Position numbers and translations under genes: made by a program. From a virus, in the IMG/VR virus record IMGVR_UViG_3300023174_000044, positions 1 through 64,000 of that record: a stretch of 64,000 bases of DNA; one strand, written 5' to 3'. The notes beneath the pieces were generated by a model, which searched no databases, was not told where the DNA came from, and saw only the letters and a program-made list of their open reading frames with translations. Shown here in pieces: positions 46,167 through 54,513 of the stretch (position 1 is the stretch's first letter; each line of letters begins with the position of its first letter).

Positions 46167-47502
46167 TTTAGAATTCCGCCAACAAATATTAGATACCAAA
46201 AGTTCTAGCTTCTGTGCGGCCAAATGGTACAATGCTACTATATGGCTAGGATCAGGCCAAACGACTAGCTGTCATCATCCGCCGGCACACGCTATTGATG
46301 TAGATGATATTAAACGCAACCCATCAGCGTTACATAACACACAGAGAAAAAAAGCCGATAGAGAAATGATGCAGAAAGGTGAGCGTCCTAGCGGTTGTGA
46401 ATACTGCTGGAAAATTGAAGACATGGGCCGTGATGCTATTTCGGACCGTGTGTACAAATCTCGAATATATCCTATAGAGGCATTACATGAAGCTTTCAAT
46501 ACCCCTGTCCATGAAGACGTTAATCTCAAAACTCTCGAAATTGCATTCGATCGCACTTGCCAATTTGCTTGTAGTTATTGTAACCCTGCTTTCAGTAGCA
46601 CATGGGTTAATGACATCAAAAAGCACGGCGCCTATACCGGCCTGGTGTCTGATGGGCGCAACCACTTTACTCATACTCACGATAGTTCTCAACTATACAC
46701 GTTTAATCAAGCCAATCCTTACGTGGATGCGTTCTTTAAATGGTGGGAAACAGACCTACACCAAACACTACAAGAACTAAGAATCACTGGTGGCGAACCG
46801 TTGATGTCGGGTTATACTTGGAAATTGATTGAATGGTTCAAAACAAACCAAGGTAAATCAACAACCAAGTTAGCTATCAACAGCAATCTGGGATTTGAAC
46901 CTAACAAGCTTCAAGAGTTTATTGATGCTATACACACACTTCCGCATGTGGATCTATACACCAGCATGGAAGCAGTAGACACACAGGCCGAATATATTCG
47001 TGACGGACTTGACTATCAGCAATGGATCAACAATGTGCAATTGTTACTGGAGTCTGACTCCGTAAAGGCTGTGCATGTGATGTGTACCATTAACGCATTG
47101 TGCCTGGATAGTTTGCCTCGCTTGTTGTATCAATTGTTAGAATTCAAACAGATGTACGGCAGAGAGCGTGTGAATTTTACCTTGAATATACTGCGCTTCC
47201 CCAGCTTTCAATCACCATTGGTGCTGCCAGACCACCTACGTGCCCAGTGCAAGAACCAACTGATTGATTTCTTTGCACGTAATATCAACAACCCATATCT
47301 TCAAGAGCACGAAATCAATCATATACAACGATTGATTGACTATTTAGATATAGTTAAAACGCCGCACTCGGACACATTTGAAATGCCGGTGTTGCACAAT
47401 GATTTCAAACAATTCTATTCGCAGTACGATGTTCGTAGATCGAAAGACTTTGTCAACACATTCCCCAATTTTAAAGAATGGTATGACTCAATACAAGTAT
47501 AA
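46159..47502 (+). CDS. Radical SAM protein with N-terminal Cys-rich (twitch-like) segment
   Basis: The start at ATG 46159 overlaps the previous gene by 8 nt; the frame is open further upstream but that part is antisense-like overlap. The 447-residue protein has SSFCAAKW, TTSCHHPPAH and GCEYCWKIEDMG first, then CX3CX2C at C134, C138 and C141, then ITGGEPLMS. N-terminal cysteines before the core probably bind an auxiliary Fe-S cluster. It is the nearest relative of the fusion protein at 43091. No product can be named. Confidence 0.85.
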   Translation: MNDLEFRQQILDTKSSSFCAAKWYNATIWLGSGQTTSCHHPPAHAIDVDDIKRNPSALHNTQRKKADREMMQKGERPSGCEYCWKIEDMGRDAISDRVYKSRIYPIEALHEAFNTPVHEDVNLKTLEIAFDRTCQFACSYCNPAFSSTWVNDIKKHGAYTGLVSDGRNHFTHTHDSSQLYTFNQANPYVDAFFKWWETDLHQTLQELRITGGEPLMSGYTWKLIEWFKTNQGKSTTKLAINSNLGFEPNKLQEFIDAIHTLPHVDLYTSMEAVDTQAEYIRDGLDYQQWINNVQLLLESDSVKAVHVMCTINALCLDSLPRLLYQLLEFKQMYGRERVNFTLNILRFPSFQSPLVLPDHLRAQCKNQLIDFFARNINNPYLQEHEINHIQRLIDYLDIVKTPHSDTFEMPVLHNDFKQFYSQYDVRRSKDFVNTFPNFKEWYDSIQV

Positions 47503-48748
47503 CAGTACAGACCTAGTGCGTCCTACAGAACTCACCGAGCGTGAGCGTTTTCTATTAGAAGATTCTAAAACGTTCTGCATCTATCCCTGGATACATTTAC
47601 ACGCTTATCCCACCGGAGAAGCATATCCTTGCTGTCATGCTGAAATGAAGCCCGGTGTTGTGGGTAATTGTCGCACAAACACACTAGAAGAAATATGGCG
47701 CGACAAACCCATGCAGAAACTACGTGCAGACATGTTGAGCGAAACTCCACACGCCGCCTGCACACGCTGTTATGAACAAGAAGAGTCTGGATTCTTTAGT
47801 GGCCGCAAAAGCGCCAACAAGCATCACGGACATCAGATAAAGAAACTGGAAGAAAATCCCTTTGAAATGACTTACTGGGACATTCGCTTTAGCAATTTGT
47901 GCAACTTAAAGTGCAGATCATGTGGACACATCTTTAGTTCACAGTGGTATCAAGACCAGGCCAAACTGGCCGGCGGTGATTGGAAAGATCGTAATACAGT
48001 ACTAAACTATGCTGGCCGCACAGAAACAGACATGTGGACACAATTAGAGCCTCATTTAGATTATGTAGAACAAATCTATTTTGCTGGTGGCGAGCCACTA
48101 CTAATGGAAGAACACTACCGAATTCTAGATGAACTAGTGCGTCGCGGCCGCTTTGATGTACGTTTAATCTACAACACAAATTTTACACACACCGACCTTA
48201 AAGGTAATAGTGTATTTGAATACTGGAAACAATTTAATTCGGTGGCAGTTGGCGCAAGTCTAGATGCAATGGGACCACGTGCGGAGTACATACGCAAAGG
48301 CACTGATTGGGCAGTGGTAGAACAAAATCGCAGAGACATGATTGAGATCTGTCCAGGTGTAGATTTTTATATCAGTCCCACATTGAGTATTATGAATGCC
48401 ATGCATTTAACACAATTCCATCGTGCATGGGTACAACAAGGCCTACTAAAACCACAGGATCTTAATGTAAACATTTTACAAGATCCTGTGCATTATAGGA
48501 TTGATATTGCCCCTGTTGAATACAAAGAGCGACTCACAGCACAGTATTATGATCATATCGAGTGGCTGACACAAGTAGGTGATCCGTTGGGTCGTGCCAC
48601 ACAAGGTTTTGAAAGTGCAATCACCTTTATGAATGCCATAGATAACACACAGTTAATAGATCAATTTTGGCGTAAGACGCATGATTTGGACGGTATTAGA
48701 AACGAAAACATCTTGGATATCATCCCGGAACTAACAGCATTAAAATGA
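47483..48748 (+). CDS. Radical SAM protein with N-terminal twitch-type domain
   Basis: I start at ATG 47483, which overlaps the previous stop by 20 nt. The 421-residue protein opens with TFCIYPWIHLHAYPTGEAYPCCHAE, then CTRCYEQEESG, giving four to five accessory cysteines before residue 105. The radical SAM cluster CX3CX2C is at C140, C144 and C147, followed by FAGGEPLL. This N-terminal layout matches the twitch-domain radical SAM family that is the reverse of the usual C-terminal SPASM order. The substrate is unknown. The stop overlaps the next ATG (ATGA). Confidence 0.87.
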   Translation: MTQYKYNSTDLVRPTELTERERFLLEDSKTFCIYPWIHLHAYPTGEAYPCCHAEMKPGVVGNCRTNTLEEIWRDKPMQKLRADMLSETPHAACTRCYEQEESGFFSGRKSANKHHGHQIKKLEENPFEMTYWDIRFSNLCNLKCRSCGHIFSSQWYQDQAKLAGGDWKDRNTVLNYAGRTETDMWTQLEPHLDYVEQIYFAGGEPLLMEEHYRILDELVRRGRFDVRLIYNTNFTHTDLKGNSVFEYWKQFNSVAVGASLDAMGPRAEYIRKGTDWAVVEQNRRDMIEICPGVDFYISPTLSIMNAMHLTQFHRAWVQQGLLKPQDLNVNILQDPVHYRIDIAPVEYKERLTAQYYDHIEWLTQVGDPLGRATQGFESAITFMNAIDNTQLIDQFWRKTHDLDGIRNENILDIIPELTALK

Positions 48749-49950
48749 ATTTACCACAGGATAAATTTTGTGTACTGCCTTGGATCAGCTTAGAAGCTAG
48801 TCCCATTGGTACTGTACGCCCTTGCTGTCTTGCTGAAGATGAGATAGTTGATAATGCTGGTAATAAATTTGAATTAACCAAAGCTGACTTCGTTGAGATA
48901 AGAAATTCAGATTACATGAAAAATCTTAGACAGCAATTCCTAACAGGACAAAAACCCGATACCTGTAAGAAGTGTTGGAATGAAGAAGATTCAGGTAGAA
49001 CAAGTAAACGAATGCACACTATTGATCGATTAAAACATATTGTTGGCAATCAGTCCTGGAGCGAAGATGAAAAACCAATGATGTTCTTGGATTTAAAACT
49101 AGGAAATATCTGTAATCTTAAATGCCGTATATGTGGTTCGTGGTCATCAAGTTCGTATGCAACAGAAGAAATGATGGCTGTACCACACCAAGATCGTAAA
49201 AAAACATTTGCCTATCAGATGCTACGTGCTGGTAGTTGGCCAAGAGAAAATAAACAATTTTGGCAACAAATTGATCAATGCCTATCTGACATACACTATA
49301 TAGAATTCACCGGTGGCGAACCTTTTATGATCAGCGAACATTTTGATATGTTACAAGGAATTGTAGACAGAGGAATTGCTGGACAAGTAGAGATACATTA
49401 CAATACAAACGGAACCATAGTTCCTGAACGTGCGCCTGACATTTGGCGACACTTTAAAACAGTTGAAGTTGCATTTAGCATAGATGATATAGGACCACGA
49501 TTTGAATACCAACGAATGAATGCCAACTGGAAAGACGTTAACAAAAATATTTCAGAATTTAAACGATTACAATCTACAATGCCAAACCTACAGTTACAAT
49601 GCTGTAGTACTGTTAATGTTTTTAATGTACTATATCTTGAAGAGTTGGATGCATGGCACAAATTGGCTAATTTTGATTTTGTCTATTGGAATATGTTGCA
49701 CGAAGCATATTATTTTAGCATAGGATCATTGCCCGAACTATCAAAACAATCTGTTAAACAAAAATTAGAAAGTACAGCAATCTCTGGCAGTACAAAACAG
49801 GAAGTTGAAAAAATTATTCAATTCATGATGCAAGGAACAAGTCTTGATGGTTCTTTGCTACGTGAAAAAATTAAAGAAATAGATCTACGAAGAAACCAGG
49901 ATCTAAATCAACATCATTCAGAATTGTCTGACATAATTGACTATGAATAA
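48745..49950 (+). CDS. Radical SAM protein with N-terminal twitch-type domain
   Basis: The 401-residue protein has KFCVLPWISLEASP, RPCCLAED and CKKCWNEEDSG as accessory cysteines. CX3CX2C follows at C123, C127 and C130, then FTGGEPFMI. It has the same domain order as the proteins at 47483 and 49943 but differs clearly in sequence, so the three are paralogues and not a recent duplication. It is coupled to both neighbours by short overlaps. Confidence 0.87.
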   Translation: MNLPQDKFCVLPWISLEASPIGTVRPCCLAEDEIVDNAGNKFELTKADFVEIRNSDYMKNLRQQFLTGQKPDTCKKCWNEEDSGRTSKRMHTIDRLKHIVGNQSWSEDEKPMMFLDLKLGNICNLKCRICGSWSSSSYATEEMMAVPHQDRKKTFAYQMLRAGSWPRENKQFWQQIDQCLSDIHYIEFTGGEPFMISEHFDMLQGIVDRGIAGQVEIHYNTNGTIVPERAPDIWRHFKTVEVAFSIDDIGPRFEYQRMNANWKDVNKNISEFKRLQSTMPNLQLQCCSTVNVFNVLYLEELDAWHKLANFDFVYWNMLHEAYYFSIGSLPELSKQSVKQKLESTAISGSTKQEVEKIIQFMMQGTSLDGSLLREKIKEIDLRRNQDLNQHHSELSDIIDYE

Positions 49951-51241
49951 GCCCGAATCTTTGTGTATGGCACCATGGGTGCATACGTATTTAAGCCCAC
50001 AAACAGAGCGCAGAATGTGCTGTGCTAGCCGTGAGCCTGCACAAAATTTTCAACAGTACATTGACACATCAGCAGGCACAGGAAAGTATATTCCACTCAC
50101 ACTAGATCAACACTGGAATAGTGATCATATGAAAAGTGTTAGACAACGTATGATGGCAGGAGAAACTTTACAAGAATGTGACGTTTGTAATAGTAAACTG
50201 TTAAATACTGATGTCTATAGAACATATTTCTGGCACCTATTCAAACATCGTTATGAAGAGGCCATGGAACAAACACAGCCCGACGGATCCACAACCATGA
50301 AACCAATAAGTTGGGATTATAGGTTTAGCAATCTTTGCAATTTCAAATGCCGTATGTGTGGGGATATGTTGTCTAGTAGTTGGGAAAGCGAAGAACGCCA
50401 ACACAATCTTATTGACTATTCAGATCCACGAAATAACTGGATGAAGCCAGCAGTAAGAACAGAAATTAGCAAATTCCAAGACACACAGATTGAACAAGAG
50501 TTTGCACAGGCAGTTGAAGAACATCGTGTGGAAGAAGTTTATTGGGTCGGTGGAGAACCGTTGATGTATGAACAACATTGGCGGTATATGAAACGTATTA
50601 TTGAATTAAATGATGGAGGCAGAGTATATGCTAGATATAACACTAATCTTAGCCGTGTTGATTATCGTGGCCGTAATCTCTATAGAGATATATTGGACCA
50701 TATCAGGGACTGGCAGATATGCGCCAGCCTTGACGGAACAGGACCCACGGGAGAATACATCCGCACAGGCTTGGAATATTCCACCTTCCTAAAAAACTTT
50801 AAACAGGGAGTTGAGATACAAAAACATCGCAGACAAATGCGAATTGATTTTACACTCACATTGCCTGGACTATTCGAAGTAGACAATATACAGCAGTTAT
50901 CAACCGAACTTGGTGTTGATATATTAGCCAAAGTAATTTTTAGTTTTAGCCCGGATATTATTATGAGTCCATTGGCATTGCCTCGTGAGTTACTAGACAG
51001 TACAGTAGATCGTCTAACAACTAACTTACCTCATGGTGCGTTGAAGGATGTGTTACTACAATTAAAATCACGACCAACTTTTGCAGAACAGTGGCCGGAT
51101 ACCTGGGAAAAAGGTCTTGCAAGAGGAAAGTTCAGAATGTTACAATTAGAATCTATTAGAAATGATAAATTTGGGCTAGACCAAATACTACAACAGGACA
51201 ATGAAATATATGGCTGGTGGAAAAATATTAGAACAGATTAA
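49943..51241 (+). CDS. Radical SAM protein with N-terminal twitch-type domain
   Basis: The 432-residue protein opens with SLCMAPWVHTY and has RRMCCASRE and ECDVCNSK before the CX3CX2C cluster at C132, C136 and C139, then WVGGEPLMY. The accessory segment ends CDVCNSKLLN, lacking the E-E-x-G seen in its two relatives. I start at ATG 49943 inside the previous gene's end; a TTG six bases earlier is less likely. It overlaps the next gene by 41 nt if that gene starts at 51201. Confidence 0.86.
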   Translation: MNKPESLCMAPWVHTYLSPQTERRMCCASREPAQNFQQYIDTSAGTGKYIPLTLDQHWNSDHMKSVRQRMMAGETLQECDVCNSKLLNTDVYRTYFWHLFKHRYEEAMEQTQPDGSTTMKPISWDYRFSNLCNFKCRMCGDMLSSSWESEERQHNLIDYSDPRNNWMKPAVRTEISKFQDTQIEQEFAQAVEEHRVEEVYWVGGEPLMYEQHWRYMKRIIELNDGGRVYARYNTNLSRVDYRGRNLYRDILDHIRDWQICASLDGTGPTGEYIRTGLEYSTFLKNFKQGVEIQKHRRQMRIDFTLTLPGLFEVDNIQQLSTELGVDILAKVIFSFSPDIIMSPLALPRELLDSTVDRLTTNLPHGALKDVLLQLKSRPTFAEQWPDTWEKGLARGKFRMLQLESIRNDKFGLDQILQQDNEIYGWWKNIRTD

Positions 51242-52298
51242 AGTTGAACTTAAAAATAGAAACTTTGATAAACTTCACTCAGTTTATATTGACGTCTATG
51301 ATAATTCGTTATCTCGTAAATGGTTAAATGCACTAAACGGGTTATTAACAAACAACTCTCATTTAGAAAAAAATTTTTGTTTCTTAGGATTTACTCAAAG
51401 TCAGCGCAATGGGTGGTACATTCTTGAACAAGTAAACAAATCAATAGATGCAATTAACCAGGCAAATATTGGATACGTCATTGATGATTATTTTACAATG
51501 GAAAACACTATCACCAATGATCCTGTAGGGTCAAGAACAGTTGGTAGGAATATGATTCATGAACGTTTAAATTGGTTGCATCGTTACTTTGAAGACCTGC
51601 AAGGTGTAAGCGGTAGCATGTCGGTTTATTTTAATCACGCCAGTGCTGACATACGTTGGCACATAAGACAATTAAATTTACTTTGTCATGAGTTTGAAAC
51701 ATGGGCATTAAGTTATCGTAAAGAAATAGAAGCACCCGAGTGGCAAAGACCCAGCCAACTAATGTGTTGGTTAAACGCACCAAGATTCACTCTTGACGAA
51801 AACGACTATGATTTATTTGGAGTTGAAACAATAAACCGCAGTCTTGGAGGAGTATTTGTTGGAGTCAACAAGGCAATTGGAAAACATCATTGGGAAGTAT
51901 TCATGGATGAAGGCCGTGACAGTCGAGTTAGTGAATTAATCACTACTTCTATGCGCAGTCAGACTGAAGCCGCTGGAGATTTTGATATTGAGTGGGCAAA
52001 TAATCCAGGTAACCATAGCTGGCAACAAATTAAACTAGCTGAATTTAAAGAGTGGTTACTGGTCAATGGGTTTGACCCCGATGATAAACTATTAACCATT
52101 GGACATCCTCAAGTGGGACAAGTAGATTTAAAACGTAGTTTTAACACAGAAGATTACCTAACTATTTGGAATCAATTAAATAATAGTCTAGACGTATACA
52201 GCGTGAGTACTAGCAATAATTGTGCCGTATACGATTATCACTGGTCTGATTCAGACTTTATAGACCGTCAAATAAAAATAATTAATCGAAAGAACTAA
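51201..52298 (+). CDS. Unknown protein, 365 aa
   Basis: I do not recognise this family. It is a soluble alpha/beta protein with no cysteine cluster, signal peptide or Walker motif. HWEVFMDEGRDSRV near 230 and LLTIGHPQVGQVDL near 297 are the most distinctive segments. Starts at 51201 or 51210 are both possible. It directly precedes the first 33-residue peptide gene (2-nt gap) and follows five radical SAM genes, so it may handle their substrate. Confidence 0.7.
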   Translation: MKYMAGGKILEQIKVELKNRNFDKLHSVYIDVYDNSLSRKWLNALNGLLTNNSHLEKNFCFLGFTQSQRNGWYILEQVNKSIDAINQANIGYVIDDYFTMENTITNDPVGSRTVGRNMIHERLNWLHRYFEDLQGVSGSMSVYFNHASADIRWHIRQLNLLCHEFETWALSYRKEIEAPEWQRPSQLMCWLNAPRFTLDENDYDLFGVETINRSLGGVFVGVNKAIGKHHWEVFMDEGRDSRVSELITTSMRSQTEAAGDFDIEWANNPGNHSWQQIKLAEFKEWLLVNGFDPDDKLLTIGHPQVGQVDLKRSFNTEDYLTIWNQLNNSLDVYSVSTSNNCAVYDYHWSDSDFIDRQIKIINRKN

Positions 52299-52299
52299 T

Positions 52300-52401
52300 A
52301 TGAACTGGCTAAAAAATTTAATCAAACGAATTCGCATGGACATTCGTTATCGTAAAAAGCTAAACGAATTGCGTAACAAAAAGCCTTTTATATACTGGTA
52401 A
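52300..52401 (+). CDS. Small basic peptide A (33 aa)
   Basis: The peptide begins MNWLKNLIKRIRMD and ends KKPFIYW. It is strongly basic (about +9) and predicted as one amphipathic helix with no cysteine. A close copy (24 of 33 residues identical, none gapped) is encoded at 52919. Its stop overlaps the next start (TAATG) and it follows the previous gene by one base, so it is part of the operon. Conservation of the copies with differing codons argues for selection on the peptide. It could be a precursor for tailoring enzymes, a membrane- or nucleic-acid-binding peptide, or an inhibitor of a host protein. Confidence 0.75.
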   Translation: MNWLKNLIKRIRMDIRYRKKLNELRNKKPFIYW

Positions 52402-52922
52402 TGAAACAGCAAATCGAACAAGACATTTGGCAATGGATAACCGAATACATAGAAGTCAATCACGAATTCTATGCTCACAAGTTTCCGCCTTGCCCTTATG
52501 CACGTGGCGCAAGATTAAAAGGCAGTTTGGATGTTGTTGCCTGGACTTCCGGTAATACTAGAATCTTTATTAATACACAAACTGCCGATTTGCTACTGTC
52601 TGACAAGACTGTGCGTGTAATGGTATTCCCTCCCAGTTTACGATGGAATTGGTTAACACGCTGGCACATTGCAAATCTAAATAAAACTATGATTCCCCAG
52701 GACTACTATATACAATATGGCGGAGCTGTGGGAACTACTAGTAGATACCCTGGATTGCCTGGTGCGTATGTAATTGTAATTATTAATCAATTGAGCGATG
52801 TACTAGCAGGGCACACCGCATTGAAATCTACTCCGTATTATCGCAACTGGAGCAACACACACTATCACAATGTTGTGGAGCGCAGACAAGATATGTATAA
52901 TCGTTATAAGGATATAAAATGA
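52401..52922 (+). CDS. Unknown protein between the twin peptides, 173 aa
   Basis: The protein has HEFYAHKFPPCPYARGAR at about 21-38 as its most distinctive stretch. It has a single cysteine and no membrane segment or signal peptide. The middle is beta-rich (VVAWTSGNTRIFI, VRVMVFPPSLRW) and the end is helical and basic. Both flanking 33-residue peptide genes overlap it by 1-4 nt, which ties the three together. It may be the peptides' partner, but there is no motif to say how. Confidence 0.7.
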   Translation: MKQQIEQDIWQWITEYIEVNHEFYAHKFPPCPYARGARLKGSLDVVAWTSGNTRIFINTQTADLLLSDKTVRVMVFPPSLRWNWLTRWHIANLNKTMIPQDYYIQYGGAVGTTSRYPGLPGAYVIVIINQLSDVLAGHTALKSTPYYRNWSNTHYHNVVERRQDMYNRYKDIK

Positions 52923-53020
52923 ACTGGTTAAAAAACTTAATCAATAGAATTAAACTTGAAATAAGATATAGAAAAAAACTCAAAGAGTTGCGTAAACGAG
53001 ATCCATTTATCTACAAATGA
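52919..53020 (+). CDS. Small basic peptide B (33 aa)
   Basis: The peptide begins MNWLKNLINRIKLE and ends RDPFIYK. It is the same length as peptide A and 24 of 33 residues match; the first eight residues and the IRYRKKL core are identical, and FIY is kept near the end. Net charge is about +9. It overlaps both neighbours by 4 nt (ATGA), placing it in the same polycistron, directly before the carbamoyltransferase. Confidence 0.75.
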   Translation: MNWLKNLINRIKLEIRYRKKLKELRKRDPFIYK

Positions 53021-54513
53021 AAAAATATTTAGGTATAAGTGCTGGATTCCATGATGCCGCTGTGTCTGTGATCACGGGTCACGGCGATATTTTATTTGCT
53101 GGTCACGCCGAACGCTACAGTAAAAACAAGCATGACCCTCATATCAATCAAGACCTAATGGCCGAGGCATTGTTGCATGGTGAGCCGGATGTTGTTGCTT
53201 TTTACGAAAAACCTTGGCTTAAAAAGCTGAGAAACTTTTATGCAGGACAATATAATGAAGCATTGGATTTTACCGATATTACTGTTTGTAAGTATTTGCA
53301 TAAACATGTACCTATATCTTTTCATAAGAAGCCACTATTTTTACATGCTGGACATCATTTGTCCCATGCTGCCGCAGGATTCCAAACCAGCCCCTTTACC
53401 AAGGCCACCGTTGTCGTTATAGATGCTATAGGAGAATGGGATACTATTAGCATATGGGCCGCAACATATAATAGCAGTAATCAAGCAACATACAAAAAAC
53501 TATGGAGTCAGAAGTATCCGCACAGTATTGGATTGTTTTATAGTGCAATTACTAAACGGATTGGACTACATCCAATGGATGAAGAATATATTACAATGGG
53601 TATGTCCGCCTGGGGCCGCTCTGTGTGGTATAATAAAATGAATTATGATCTTGTTGCAGACCTTGATAAAATAGAATTTAAAAATAATTTACATCTTGGT
53701 CTGGATTCAACGTATTTAGAAGCTGGAACTAACGAAGACATTGCCGCATCAGCACAAGAATTAGTTGAAGAGTTAATTGGAAATGTAATGAAACTTGCCA
53801 GATCTTTTAACTGGAGCAATAATCTTGTTTATATGGGCGGTGTTGCTCTTAACTGTTTGGCAAATCGTAACCTAGGAGAATATTTTGAAAACATTTGGAT
53901 TATGCCTAACCCTGGTGATGCTGGTAGTAGTCTCGGCGCTGCCGCTTATGCCTATCGTGGTAAAATCAATTGGAATAACGCTTATCTTGGCAGTGATATT
54001 AGCGGACCTTATCCTGTTAATGATATTATTGATGAGTTACTTTCTAGACAAATTGTCGGCGTGGCTTCCGGAAGAGCAGAGTTTGGTCCTAGAGCACTTG
54101 GCAACCGCAGTCTACTGGCAGACCCAAGAGGTTCCGAAATCAAGGACAAAGTAAATGAAATTAAACGTAGACAAAAGTTCAGACCATTTGCCCCAGTTAT
54201 GTTGGAGGAACATGTTGATATGTATTTTGACATGCCTTGCGGTTTCAGTAACAGTAGGTATATGCAAGTCATCAGTCGCTGTAGGCATCCTGAGTTATTT
54301 CCTGCTATCATTCATCGGGATGGGACTAGTCGTGTTCAAACAGTACCGCGAGATGGCTCAGGAATTAGACAGCTACTAGAAGCTTGGTATGCAAAGACTG
54401 GATGCCCGATGTTGCTTAATACCAGCTTAAATGTTAGAGGAGAGCCCATGGTAAATGACAGAGTAGACGCTGATCGTTTTGAATACCTTTATGGAGTTAA
54501 AGTATGCAGTTGA
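53017..54513 (+). CDS. Carbamoyltransferase (NodU/CmcH/TobZ family)
   Basis: The family transfers a carbamoyl group from carbamoyl phosphate through a carbamoyl-AMP intermediate to a hydroxyl of a sugar or antibiotic. LGISAGFHDAAV (5-16) starts the Kae1-like domain. The metal-binding HHLSHAAAGF has H113, H114 and H117, VVVIDAIGEWD is the nucleotide-binding strand, and the C-terminal domain has RAEFGPRALGNRSLLADPR and NTSLNVRGEPMV. At 498 residues it is somewhat shorter than most members (550 or more) but all motifs are present. It overlaps peptide B and the adenylating ligase, so it belongs to the tailoring operon. Confidence 0.93.
   Translation: MKKYLGISAGFHDAAVSVITGHGDILFAGHAERYSKNKHDPHINQDLMAEALLHGEPDVVAFYEKPWLKKLRNFYAGQYNEALDFTDITVCKYLHKHVPISFHKKPLFLHAGHHLSHAAAGFQTSPFTKATVVVIDAIGEWDTISIWAATYNSSNQATYKKLWSQKYPHSIGLFYSAITKRIGLHPMDEEYITMGMSAWGRSVWYNKMNYDLVADLDKIEFKNNLHLGLDSTYLEAGTNEDIAASAQELVEELIGNVMKLARSFNWSNNLVYMGGVALNCLANRNLGEYFENIWIMPNPGDAGSSLGAAAYAYRGKINWNNAYLGSDISGPYPVNDIIDELLSRQIVGVASGRAEFGPRALGNRSLLADPRGSEIKDKVNEIKRRQKFRPFAPVMLEEHVDMYFDMPCGFSNSRYMQVISRCRHPELFPAIIHRDGTSRVQTVPRDGSGIRQLLEAWYAKTGCPMLLNTSLNVRGEPMVNDRVDADRFEYLYGVKVCS

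Noticed and set aside
47378-47482. Upstream extension of the radical SAM gene at 47483
   Set aside because: It overlaps the previous gene deeply; the ATG at 47483 places the conserved CIYPW motif at a normal distance.
52300-53020. Firm call of the twin peptides as RiPP precursors
   Set aside because: There is no leader/core boundary, Cys, Ser or Thr-rich core, or recognised precursor motif; only proximity to radical SAM genes supports it.
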